DNA of 64,000 nucleotides from contig OY759214.1 of NCBI GenBank assembly GCA_963662175.1, positions 14,074,001-14,138,000 on the forward strand, written 5' to 3'. Positions 54,862-64,000 of the stretch are shown piece after piece. This DNA is from Aradus depressus (Eukaryota > Arthropoda > Insecta > Hemiptera > Aradidae). Position 1 is the stretch's first letter; each line of letters opens with the position of its first letter. Made by a program: the position numbers and the translations under genes. The notes under the pieces are model-generated. The model was not told the DNA's origin. It did not search any database and worked only from the letters and a program-made list of their open reading frames with translations.

Positions 54862-55108
54862 GGGCGCCGGTAGCTCAGGGGTAATGTGCATGCCAACTGA
54901 GCTCAAGATTGCGGGTTCGAAACCCGGCCGAGGTCCTAAAGAGTCAAGAGTACAATGTCAGTTAATCGTTAAAGACTCAGGTAACTAAACCTAGGTAAGC
55001 AACATTTAGGACTCCCACTGTAGAGTCGGGCTCATGTCCACCAGAGTGACGAAAGAACGAACGCTCTTGTAGTAGGCGTAGTTAAAGCCCGGGCATGAGT
55101 CTCAATTA
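54862..55108 (+). mobile_element. SINE-A copy
   Basis: GGGCGCCGGTAGCTCAGGGG, B-box GGGTTCGAAACCCGG, an internal deletion of the CGTCCTTCGG segment, terminus GCCCGGGCATGAGTCTCAAT. Confidence 0.85.
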
Positions 55109-55445
55109 TTAGATATAGGCCAAACTGCAAAACTACATGTTCTCTCCAATCTTAAACTCCTGGTGTGTGCCAGTAGATAGGTGCAATGAGAAAAACTAAC
55201 TACTTATTAATTGAAAAATCAACTAAACATTCTCTGCTTAAAACGACTGTACTAAGAAGCACAATTTTGTGATCCTATAACCTCTAAATTGTCTATAACC
55301 TGCCTATAAAAAAAAAAGACTCGTAAATCAGCTGTAAAATACGTTCCTGGATCAAGTTTTAACTGTCTCTACGTGCTTTTGAATTAATTAATATCTGTTT
55401 AGGGAGAGGATCTGAGTGCATAACGTTTGTCAGTCTGTCTGCTCT

Positions 55446-55685
55446 TTGTCTGGAAGGTAAAGAACCTTGACCATGCCGTCCTTCGGATGGGACTTTGAGC
55501 GATGTTCCTTAACCTGTGCGAAGTGTGGTTACTTACTGTGGTTAAGAGACACCTACTCTAGGTATCCCCAACCTGGGTAGGCAGAGTAGAGTCGAGCTCA
55601 TGTCCACCAGAACGATGAAAGAGTGCTCTGGTAGGAGGCGAAATGATCTCATACTTAAAGCCCGGGCTTGAATCACAATAACTAA
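55446..55685 (+). mobile_element. SINE-A copy lacking the tRNA head
   Basis: CTTGACCATGCCGTCCTTCG through GAGCTCATGTCCACCAGAAC to GCCCGGGCTTGAATCACAAT. Without A/B boxes it cannot be a Pol III source. Confidence 0.8.
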
Positions 55686-57400
55686 TTAGACTTATATCTT
55701 AGCCTACAAAACTGCAATACTTCATATTATTCTCTTCAATCTTATTCCATTGTTTTAGGTATATGGATGGGATTACAGTATCGAGGTCATGTGGCTTTTC
55801 CTTCAAAGATTTCTCAAGGAAAATATCTCAAACAGCAACAACAATATAATTGAGATTGGGTAAAAAGTAAATAAATATTTTAAAATATGTATTAGATCTT
55901 ATTATAACTAATTTCTATATTTTACCATCTTTTTTTTGTCACGTATAACGACAATAAAGTAATAATTGTCTTATTTATACAAACTGCAGAAATGTTTAAA
56001 TGGTATACTGAAAAAACAAAATTCACTGCAGTTATAATTATATAAATAAATAATTATATTATTGTCCTTTTAAATATGAACAAAACACTGAATATATGGA
56101 GGAATACAATAAATTATCCCTTATTGTATTTTTGTAAATACAAAAAAATCTAAAGAAAATTCTTATCCATATTTTAAAGTAAGGCCTGGTATCCCAATTC
56201 TTTTTGATACATTTTATATTCTTGATATCAAAATTATTATAGTGAAATAGAGTAATCAATGAGTCTCATATATCGATAGTTTAAAGAGGATACATTTTGA
56301 AGAAAGTTATTTTAGAACTTTTACTTTAAATATAGGTAATTTAAAAAAAGTTTCAACCCATGTTCTACAATAAGTGTTTTTGAACATTAATTAATGTGTT
56401 AATATTCTTGCCAAGTGTTATACTTTTTGCGATTATTTTCGACAGAAAATGCTATTCCCACAAAATAAAAGTTCGATTTCAAAGAACTATTACTTATTCG
56501 ATTGATATTTTAATTCCCATTTTATCCTCCATAGCATAGAATAATTTAAATTAGGTAGATGTACATGAAAAAATAAAAACAAAATAATATTATAATAAAA
56601 TATATAAAAATAATATATTATAATAAAATATTGGAATTGGAAAGTAGTTTGCATGAAAAGCGCCAACTGAATTATCGATATTTTTCTGCCGACAGTAACG
56701 GATTATCGCCCATCCCTACTTCTGTCTGATCGTGCTTCATAAGCAAGGCCTCATTGGCTTTTGGCATGAGGCATAAGCTTCATAAGCCTCAAAGTTGATC
56801 TACCAATGGATAACCTTCCCACTCAATATTTTTATGAATCACTTCTTCTGAATTGAAATTTTTAGTATTACATATATCCTTTTTTTTTTTTTATCAAAAA
56901 AATGCATTCTTTGAATATTTGAAGTTAATGGTGAACATTGATTTTTTCTTGACACTTTCACCAAATTATAGAAAAGAAAAAATATAAAAACAATTTGGTT
57001 GGTAGTAAAAAGTATATAATTATTCTTGCTCAAATATATGCTGCCTTCTTTCATTCCTATCTCTTGGCGCAACAGATAAAGACAACCTAACCCTCGTCAC
57101 ACTGAAACACTTCAAAAGTAATAATGGTCTTAAAAGTAATTTTAAGTGTAATAAAAAAATACAATTTTTTTTTTCTCTTATTTTAATTTTTTTTTATTTT
57201 TCTCAGGTTGGGTTTGCCGTTAGAGCTGTTAACAGCGCTATAAACGAGTAAAAGTTGAATCATTAATTCAGCGTTACGGCCGGCCAGAGGGCAAGGAATT
57301 TAATTCCAGTATTCACCGCTTGAACCGGGGAAATATCATGCGGAGGGACCATGAGATGAAGGATGAGTTGCGAGAGACCATTGGTAAATGTGTACTTATT
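55686..57400. other. No recognisable gene
   Basis: Very AT-rich. At 56640-56722 the minus strand starts TAGGGATGGGCGATAAT, followed by ATATCGATAATTCAGTTGGC. This looks like one hAT-type terminus; the other end is not found. Confidence 0.35.
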
Positions 57401-58190
57401 GCAGGGAGCTCATTGTTAAATATAGGACTCATTACAGGAGATTATGGGCTCATTAAAGCCAGTCTAATGTAAAACGTAAACTAAAGTCATTGTTAAATAT
57501 AAAGCAAACCAATGTTAAACTTAGGTTAAAGCGATCTAATTGTTTAATCTAGACATATTAAAGCCAGACCATTGTTAAAAACATTATATAATTAAAACAA
57601 CTAAACAATTGTTCAATATAATCTAATTAAAGTGAGCACCTTGTAAGACATAGACTAATTAAAGCAACTTTAATGTTAAATATGGACTAATTAAAGCCAG
57701 ACAATTGTTAAACATATTGTAATTAATACAAAACTATTGTTCAACATAATCTATTTAAAGTGTGCCCATTGTTAAACATAGACTAATTATGGCGAGCCCA
57801 ATGTTAAACCTATGTTAAATAAAGTGAGATGATTGTTTAATCTAGACTAATTAAAGCAAGTTTATTGTTAAATGTGGACTAATTAAAGCCAGACATTTGT
57901 TAAACATATTTTAATTAATACAAAACTATTGTTCAACATAATCTATCTAAAGTGTAACCATTGTTAAACATAGACTAATTATGGCGAGCCCAATGTTAAA
58001 CCAAGGCTAAATAAAGCGAGATGATTGTTTATTCTAGACTAATTAAAACCAGACAATTGTTAAACATTATGTAATTAATACAAAACTATTGTTCAACATA
58101 ATCTATTTGAAGTGTGCCCATTGTTAAACATAGACTAATTATGGCGAGCCCAATGTTAAACCTAGGCTAAATAAAGCGAGCTAAATATAC
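57400..58190 (+). repeat. About 33-bp satellite with higher-order structure
   Basis: Roughly two dozen diverged units of the type 'ATTGTTAAACATAGACTAATTAAAG(C)CAGAC'. A multi-unit block (CCCATTGTTAAACATAGACT, ATGGCGAGCCCAATGTTAAA, ACTATTGTTCAACATAATCT) recurs at about 57765, 57958 and 58118, so amplification occurred at block level. Confidence 0.88.
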
Positions 58191-58283
58191 AATTGTTTTA
58201 CAGGTCTTTTAAATATCTCCATTTCCCAACGACAACAGATTCACTTTCATTAAGAACTATTCAGAAGTTTACAACTAATAAGT
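58185..58283 (+). repeat. Block shared with 49700-49818
   Basis: CAATTGTTTTACAG, CCAACGACA, ATTCAGAAGTTTACAACTA. It links the satellite end to a SINE-A fragment. Confidence 0.65.
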
Positions 58284-58497
58284 GGTGAAAAAAACCTTGA
58301 GCACACTGTCCTTCGGATGGGAAGTTAAGTGATGGTCTCGAGCTTGGTACTCCTACCTAAGGAACTAAACCTATATAGGCAAATTTTAGGACTCCCACAA
58401 TACAGTCTGTTCAGCAGAGCGAAGAAAGAGCGCTCTGGTAGTAGGCGATATGACCTCATAGTTAATGCACGGGCATGAATCACATTAACTAACTATT
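58284..58497 (+). mobile_element. SINE-A copy lacking the tRNA head
   Basis: CTTGAGCACACTGTCCTTCG, AGAGCGCTCTGGTAGTAGGC, TGCACGGGCATGAATCACAT. Confidence 0.8.
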
Positions 58498-59430
58498 ATA
58501 GATTGGTTTACTAAAGCAAACTCAAGTTTTTATATGCCAGATATAGGTGTAGCGGAGTATAATTTTGTCAATTCAAATTGGGAACATTTTTTAAATTGTG
58601 AAGAAAAAATTCTCGTTTTAATATCGACTCTTACACTGGATCCTTTCATATTGCTGTTAATTTTTGTATACATTTTCTCATTCAGGGCTTGATTATTTTG
58701 TTAAGGTTATTTTTCTTTGAATAAGAAAAGCCAAGTTAAGCCCTAAAGCTCGGTGGTCATGTAAGCTAGCGTGCTTTGCCTTCTCCGATAAACATCTCTC
58801 TCACTTCCGCCCCCCCCCCCCCCCCCCCCACAACATAATTTATGAACTTCCGTTTGATTTATTTACCTCATTAGTTACTCATGAAGCGAATTCCGTTCTC
58901 TGCACACCTCTGCCTTGAACAACATATCTTAAACTTTACTTCAGATATCATCATCAGCTAGGAGATCTCATTTAGGTACCTACTAGATTTCCCTAGTAAA
59001 AAAAAAATTGTTTTTTGAAAATGTTATCATTATATAATCAAAAATGAAAAATGAGCAATTTGACTTAATATTAAGAAATAAAAATATAACACAACATGAA
59101 CTGATTTATGATTCATTATCATTGCATAAGTTGCCACACTAGTTGACTGTCATTGAGTGTTACAATACTCTCAATTCTTCAATATAACACACACCCATTT
59201 GTGTCTGTACTATAGAGAAACATTGATCCATATGACGACTTCTAATCCAGGCTATACCTATATCTATTGACTTAAAATTGAAAATATGAATAGTCATCTA
59301 ATAAAAATGTCTTGTCTGAAAAAAAAAGAAAAAAAAAATATTGATATACAAAATTTTTCAAAGATGGATTTTGGCGCCCCTCCGACCCATCGCGGCGTCT
59401 ACAGCGGCTGCTCATCTCGCCATTAGGTAG
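58498..59430. other. No gene; poly(C) tract
   Basis: C20 at 58810-58829, unusual in this AT-rich sequence. Otherwise nothing. Confidence 0.5.
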
Positions 59431-59431
59431 G

Positions 59432-59540
59432 GCCGATCCTGAGGACTCTCATAATAGAGTCGGACTAATATCCAGAGCATTCTGGTAGTAGGCAATGAGA
59501 CCTGTAAGTTAAAGTTCGGGCATGAGATGCAATAACTAAC
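59432..59540 (+). mobile_element. SINE-A 3' fragment
   Basis: GAGGACTCTCATAATAGAGT, CATTCTGGTAGTAGGCAATG, AAGTTCGGGCATGAGATGCA. Confidence 0.7.
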
Positions 59541-60040
59541 TGTCTGTAATCATGTAAATATTGCAAAGAGACTAGAACATAGAGGTTGGTTTTTGATGAA
59601 GATGTTTCAGTGTGTGTACAAGTAAGGTTACACCTGGCATGTACTTGTACCTTTTCACAGTCCTCTTCTATAAATCAAGTGTTGAAACACCACCCTGAGG
59701 GACCAGTGATTAAACAGGAATGAATTACGATTCACTATTTAATAGTTGAAATAATGGTTGAGGGATTCTGATGCTATGACGCTGTTGGACGGGTCTCTGT
59801 ATGAACCGAGATGTTTGAGTTATTTACTGCGGGGCTCTCAGTTTTACAGCCGGATACTAAAAGATTCTTGTTAGTCTTATGTAGAACATTGTCTCATGTC
59901 TTGCTGTGAGCAGTGATCTCTTCTTCCTTCGGCCTCTTCCTAACTCAGTAGGCGTCTTCTACAATCTCTTGTCTAATTGTTTCTACTAAAGTTTCCCTGT
60001 CCTCTCTTTTATAGTTGATTTTCCATTGGAATTGCATGTT
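59541..60040. other. No recognisable gene
   Basis: Moderate GC, no motif-bearing frame. Confidence 0.3.
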
Positions 60041-60044
60041 TCTC

Positions 60045-60540
60045 GAAGAACCGAGGGTAAAGGTTGCACTCAACAACACTAATAACTTGCCTTACGTAAT
60101 GATGTATCGACACAACAATTCATATGAGGGTCCAGGACCCAATGCACGACATCTAACGATTTTAAACGAAATTGGACGAAAGGAAGGGGGATTTTAATCA
60201 AACCGTCTAATAACAATGATGTAATGAATGATAAAATGGCGGTGGAGATGAAGGTAGAGCTGGAGGAGACGGTAAAGGTGGCGGTCGAGATAGAAGTAGA
60301 AGTAGAAGAGGCGTTGGAGGTGGAGCTGAAAGTAGCAGAGATGGAGATAGAGAAAGAGGTTGAGGTTAAGGAGACGGTAAAGGTGGCGGTAGAAATGGAG
60401 GTAGAGGTGGAAGAGGCGGTGAAAGTAGGGGTAGAGATGGAAGTTGAGGTTAAGGAGACGGTAAAGGTGGCGGTAGAAATGGAGGTAGAGTTGGAAGAGG
60501 CGGTAAATTGGCAAGTACATTGCGCTGATATTCACCGAAT
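60045..60540 (+). repeat. Repeat D copy with an internal purine-rich minisatellite
   Basis: Left D part 60045-60232 (GATGTATCGACACAACAATT; GACATCTAACGATTTTAAAC; GATGTAATGAATG), right D boundary 60511-60540 (GGCAAGTACATTGCGCTGAT, TTCACCGAATT). Between them, 60233-60510 is a G/A-rich minisatellite with an 84-bp longer period (AAGGAGACGGTAAAGGTGGC at 60369 and 60453). Confidence 0.75.
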
Positions 60541-61024
60541 TCTTTTATTCTTATTCTTGCCTCCAGACTGAATTCTGTCCTAGATGTAGTTCATATCTAT
60601 AACTACCCTCTTTGACAGAATTTTCTTAAACCCTTCAACTCCTGTTATATAATAGATATATTTTTTTTAACCATAATTAAGTGGACTAATTAATTGAATT
60701 CCAGTTTTAGGAGTTTTTTTCTCGTGTCCTATCAATTCTGAAACTAACTGTTTATATTCAATACACATTTAATATCGATGTCTAATACATTGGGAATTTC
60801 TTGTCTTCTTGTCGATGTTCCATCCCCTAATATCCTAATTAAGTTAAACTGTGGATCTATCCATCTATGACTTATCGCTTTAAGAATCGATTATTCTCAC
60901 AGAAAAGTGAATAAATGGATCGAAAGCTTGTTTATGTACAAATTGATGTTCGATATTTTCATTTTTCGTTTTACAAATAGATATTCACATTTGTATAAAT
61001 AATATAAACAAGCAAATGTGCTAA
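60541..61024. other. No recognisable feature
   Basis: AT-rich spacer. Confidence 0.35.
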
Positions 61025-61205
61025 AATTGTAAAGTATGGCATTGTCAAAATGGAAGAATCAACCAGTGATGTCACTCTCTGGCACTGAGTCGTACTCATT
61101 TGTAACGCACTGTCTCTGCTGCTACTAAGGAGGTCTCTAGGCCATTGGCGCTTAAGGCGTCGTTAGAAAGTGCTGCAGAATGGAGGGCACGGACTGGAGA
61201 ATTAT
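61025..61205 (+). repeat. Dispersed repeat J, sense copy
   Basis: See 38230-38397: TATGGCATTGTCAAAATGG, GGAGGTCTCTAGGCCATTGG, GCAGAATGGAGGGCA. Confidence 0.65.
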
Positions 61206-61972
61206 TTTTGAAACTAAGGGAGGAGATTATTTTTTTATGTCTCGATTTAACTATTTCGATTATGAAGGAAATGTTGAGGTAAGAACGGAGGTCTTGTTGG
61301 AGACGTAGTAAGGAGCATCGGCTATTATACGAAGGATTTTAGATTGAAAGGATTGGGTGAGCTAAATCCTTGGCAGAAATACAAAGTTCAAGTCCGTAAG
61401 ACCACATCGATTTGCGTGCATTGTATATAAGTCCTTTACAAATTTGAAAAATTAATTTAGTATCATATCGCCTACTCTCCTTGTCCGTTTTACTTTTACT
61501 TCGAAGATAAATTATTTATTTACAAGCCTTGACAAAACTATTTATGAATATATATCTTTAATGTATTCATACACCAGGAAGTCACCGATTGCTAAAGAAT
61601 GGACGGAAAAAATAAACTTTCTTTAATGACAATCTATACTTTTTTTTAAATGACATTTTTATCTGCCGACAGTCATAAATTGTATTTTTCTCATAAATTG
61701 TACAACATAAATTGTCCTTTTTTTCTTAGGGATTGAAACACTTTTTATCTGTAGTTTTATTTCTTATTTTTTTCATGTTTACATGACTTTTTTCATTTGC
61801 TTTATATTTTTTTTCAGTTCTTTTTTTTTTCATAAAATCAATTTTGTTCTTGGTTTTCATTGAATAAATCCGTTCTTGAATTATACATAGCTCGTAGGAC
61901 GTGTGAGGAAGGGTATCTATATTATTTATTTTATTCATAAGAATCCATTAAAAATATTAAGTGTACTTACTT
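61206..61972. other. No recognisable gene
   Basis: AT-rich. ATAAATTGTA-type triplication at 61676-61715. Confidence 0.35.
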
Positions 61973-61985
61973 ATTAACCATTAGG

Positions 61986-62334
61986 TTAGGTTAGGTTAGG
62001 TTTTATGACTCATGCCCGGGCTTTAACTACGAGGTCATATCGCCTACTACCAGAGCTCTCTTTCGTCACTCTGGTGGACATGAGCCCGACTCTACTGTGG
62101 GAGTCCTAAATTTTGCCTACCCTAAATTTTTATTCATCTAGGGTAGGGGTCTTTAACGAGTACCTGACATCGTACAGGCTCGGGACCATCGCTTAACGTC
62201 CCATCCGAAGGACGGCGTGCTTAAGTTTATTTTACCTCCCAGATAAAATAAACTAAGGGCCTCGGTCGGGCTACGAACCCACGACCTTGATCTCAGAAGT
62301 CAAGCATGCATACCACTGAGCTACCGACGCCCTC
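61986..62334 (-). mobile_element. SINE-A, full-length young copy with 13-bp TSD and (CCTAA) tail
   Basis: ATTAACCATTAGG duplicated at 61973-61985 and 62335-62347. On the minus strand the order is GAGGGCGTCGGTAGCTCAGT, B-box-like GGGTTCGTAGCCC, full body, GCCCGGGCATGAGTCATAAA, then repeated CCTAA. On the plus strand the tail reads TTAGGTTAGGTTAGG. Confidence 0.94.
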
Positions 62335-62399
62335 ATTAACCATTAGGTAATATTTATTTTGTTGAAGAGTAGAGACAAGAAATTTGACCTGTATGAGTG

Positions 62400-62625
62400 A
62401 AATTTCCTTATCTTGCTATTCGATGTACAGAGAACCTGTATAAGTCAGAAATTAAATTTCACCAGAATTTCATGTTTTCCAACAAACTGATTCCAGAAAT
62501 AAAAAAAAGTGTCTGTCTGTGAACACGATAACTACCGATTGAATGAATGTATCGATACGAAAGTGTATATGTGCATCCATCCAAAAAGAATAGAAGGATT
62601 AGGAGGAGGCTTAATACTAAAAATT
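62400..62625 (+). repeat. Dispersed repeat D, sense fragment
   Basis: CAGAATTTCATGTTTTCCAA, GTCTGTCTGTGAACACGATA, GAATGTATCGATACGAAAG. Confidence 0.65.
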
Positions 62626-63104
62626 AACTATATATATATTGTAATGTATAGGATCACCATGGCAACCAGCAAAGAAACGAAGTTAAGAGAAAAGAACTCA
62701 TTTTGAAAAACAAAATTAGTTAAAGATTAATTTTAAGAACCAAAAAGAATATTAAATTTAATTTGAAAAGTAAAATGTACAAAACAAGTTTTGAAAGTTT
62801 AAACTACCAAAGAAGCAGCAATTCAGTATAACCTGTAAAAGCTTATCCGTGAACAAGTTTCAACACTGATTAAAGCACAAATCAGTGAAACATTGTGAAG
62901 AGGATGCAAAATAAGAAAGACACTTTTATAAGCTTCAAAATAAATATGAAAGAAACATAGACAAATATCAGTTTAATAACTAAATTTACTAAGGAACGCA
63001 AGGAGTGGAATCCACAGATGGGAATTTTTAACAAGAAGGATTCTTGAAAGTTAAACATCAAATTGGAAAAAAAAAAAATTTATTATCTATTTATATTTAT
63101 TTTT
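62626..63104. other. No recognisable gene
   Basis: A-rich, no motif-bearing frame. Confidence 0.35.
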
Positions 63105-63109
63105 TAGAG

Positions 63110-63370
63110 TAATTTTCCATTATTTTTAATATTTTGTCCTGAAAGTGTCTACAGGCTCTGTACCTTAGATGAAAAGGACGACCTCATACACTTTTTGTTC
63201 TATTGTCCCTCTTTGTGTATCCCCAGGCAAACATTTCTCCACAATTATCTCACCAATAGACCAGAATATTACTCAGAAATATTTGTGCATATTTTAAATA
63301 ATTTAGAAGTCAGAAAAATTAACAATTTTTTTTATTTTTTACTGTTGCCTTGAAAATAAAGAATAACATA
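63110..63370 (+). mobile_element. LINE ORF2 C-terminus and 3' end
   Basis: The plus frame from about 63137 reads CPESVYRLCTLDEKDDLIHF, LFYCPSLCIPRQTFLHNYL, TNRPEYYSEIFVHILNNLEV, RKINNFFYFLLLP-stop. C-x2-L..(D/E)L.HFL..CP....R. is the C-terminal zinc-knuckle pattern of many insect LINE ORF2 proteins. A different family from the other fragments in this window. AATAAAGAATAA follows the stop. 5'-truncated within the last 80 codons. The downstream (TA)n at 63396 may derive from its tail. Confidence 0.7.
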
Positions 63371-63393
63371 ATTTAATTTGTTGCATGCAAGAT

Positions 63394-63395
<2 letters not shown>

Positions 63396-63429
<34 letters not shown>

Positions 63430-63440
63430 ATTATTATTTT
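63396..63440 (+). repeat. (TA)n followed by (TTA)n microsatellite
   Basis: TA x about 15, then ATT x 5. Confidence 0.95.
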
Positions 63441-63894
63441 TTTATTTATTTATCTATTCATGTTCATGTCATATCTTGTTTTATATAATGTTTGAATTGT
63501 TTCTTTTATCCTGGCTGCTTGCACTATTCATATTAAAGAGCATGTCCATTTTTACTATTTCAATATTACTGGTATCTTTTTGTTTCTTTGTTATATTGGT
63601 TATTATGTACCATTCTTTATATAGACATTTTTTCTTTTATTTTATTTTATATACTTAACTATAGGAATATTTATTTTGTAAAAAAAAAAAAACACTCATT
63701 GCCATAGAGGTTCTTATCTTTTGTGCAATAAAAGTTTATCTATCATCATTTTTAATATTTTATTACAATTTGGCGAATCCCTTGTGTGGATAAGTAAATT
63801 AATTTTATTTTTATTAACTTCAATTATTACTCTTTATTACAATACATATGAAATCAATAACTATAACGTGTAGGTGACCATGAAGTCGAACATT
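63441..63894. other. No recognisable gene
   Basis: T-rich; the hydrophobic frame at 63392-63658 is compositional. Confidence 0.4.
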
Positions 63895-64000
63895 TTAATA
63901 CATGATATAACCAACCAATCGGTCATTTTGGAAATGGAGGAAAAAGTTAATTGATTAATTCTTTTGGGGAAGTACATTGATGGTGGTTTACTGAATTATT
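63895..64000 (+). repeat. Dispersed repeat D terminus (runs off window)
   Basis: GGAAAAAGTTAATTGATTAA, GGGGAAGTACATTGATGGTG, TTTACTGAATT. Confidence 0.6.

Noticed and set aside
60224..60571. 115-residue Glu/Val/Lys-rich frame (and its antisense His/Leu/Tyr frame)
   Set aside because: Product of a purine-rich minisatellite inside repeat D; both strands are open because the repeat unit is a multiple of three.
61981..62000. Interstitial telomere (TTAGG)n
   Set aside because: It is the tail of a SINE-A copy with a TSD; other copies have the same tail.
63392..63658. 88-residue hydrophobic frame resembling membrane segments
   Set aside because: T-rich composition following a TA repeat generates Ile/Leu/Phe; no other support.

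Overview
This is AT-rich, gene-poor eukaryotic nuclear DNA, most likely from an arthropod and probably an insect. The evidence is Jockey-type and RNase H-bearing LINE fragments, a mariner-like transposase relic, tRNA-derived SINEs, and hAT, PIF/Harbinger and Tc1/mariner-type non-autonomous DNA elements. Several SINE copies also end in CCTAA repeats, the complement of the insect telomere unit TTAGG. I could not identify the species. I found no intact host gene, no rRNA and no functional tRNA gene.

Layout. 1-9.4 kb: inverted duplication of a transposase end, a RNase H LINE 3' end (2.5-3.2 kb), a Helitron-like repeat, SINE-A copies with a hAT element nested in one (5.15-5.71 kb), and a LINE nested in another SINE-A (8.36-8.89 kb). 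9.4-21 kb: SINE-B copies, dispersed repeats C, D and F, a 5'-truncated Jockey LINE with a 15-bp target-site duplication (TSD) at 14.48-15.28 kb, a near-perfect hairpin at 17.8-18.0 kb and a long-TIR element at 18.33-19.10 kb. 21-32 kb: a 430-bp (TA)n palindrome, a duplicated 390-bp block, more SINEs, and a 1.12-kb Harbinger-like element (28.75-29.87 kb) carrying a broken zinc-finger reading frame. 31.6-38 kb: a Jockey RT fragment split by a young SINE-A, repeat I, an unidentified tandem duplication and another LINE C-terminus. 38-48 kb: repeats C, D and J, a 471-bp element with about 80-bp perfect TIRs (41.36 kb), a 130-bp tandem repeat, foldbacks, SINE-B and a LINE. 48-64 kb: many SINE-A copies including inverted pairs, a cysteine-rich candidate exon (52.7-52.9 kb, minus), minisatellites at 54.1, 57.4-58.2 and 60.2 kb, and a LINE 3' end near 63.2 kb.

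The main story is nested transposition. Filled and empty sites can be compared inside this one window, so several insertions can be dated relative to each other. The window does not show a set of genes acting together. The least explained items are the SINE with a telomere-like tail, its frequent inverted pairing, the C2HC finger ORF inside the Harbinger-like element, the cysteine-rich frame at 52.8 kb and the frameshifted protein-like frame at 23.6 kb.
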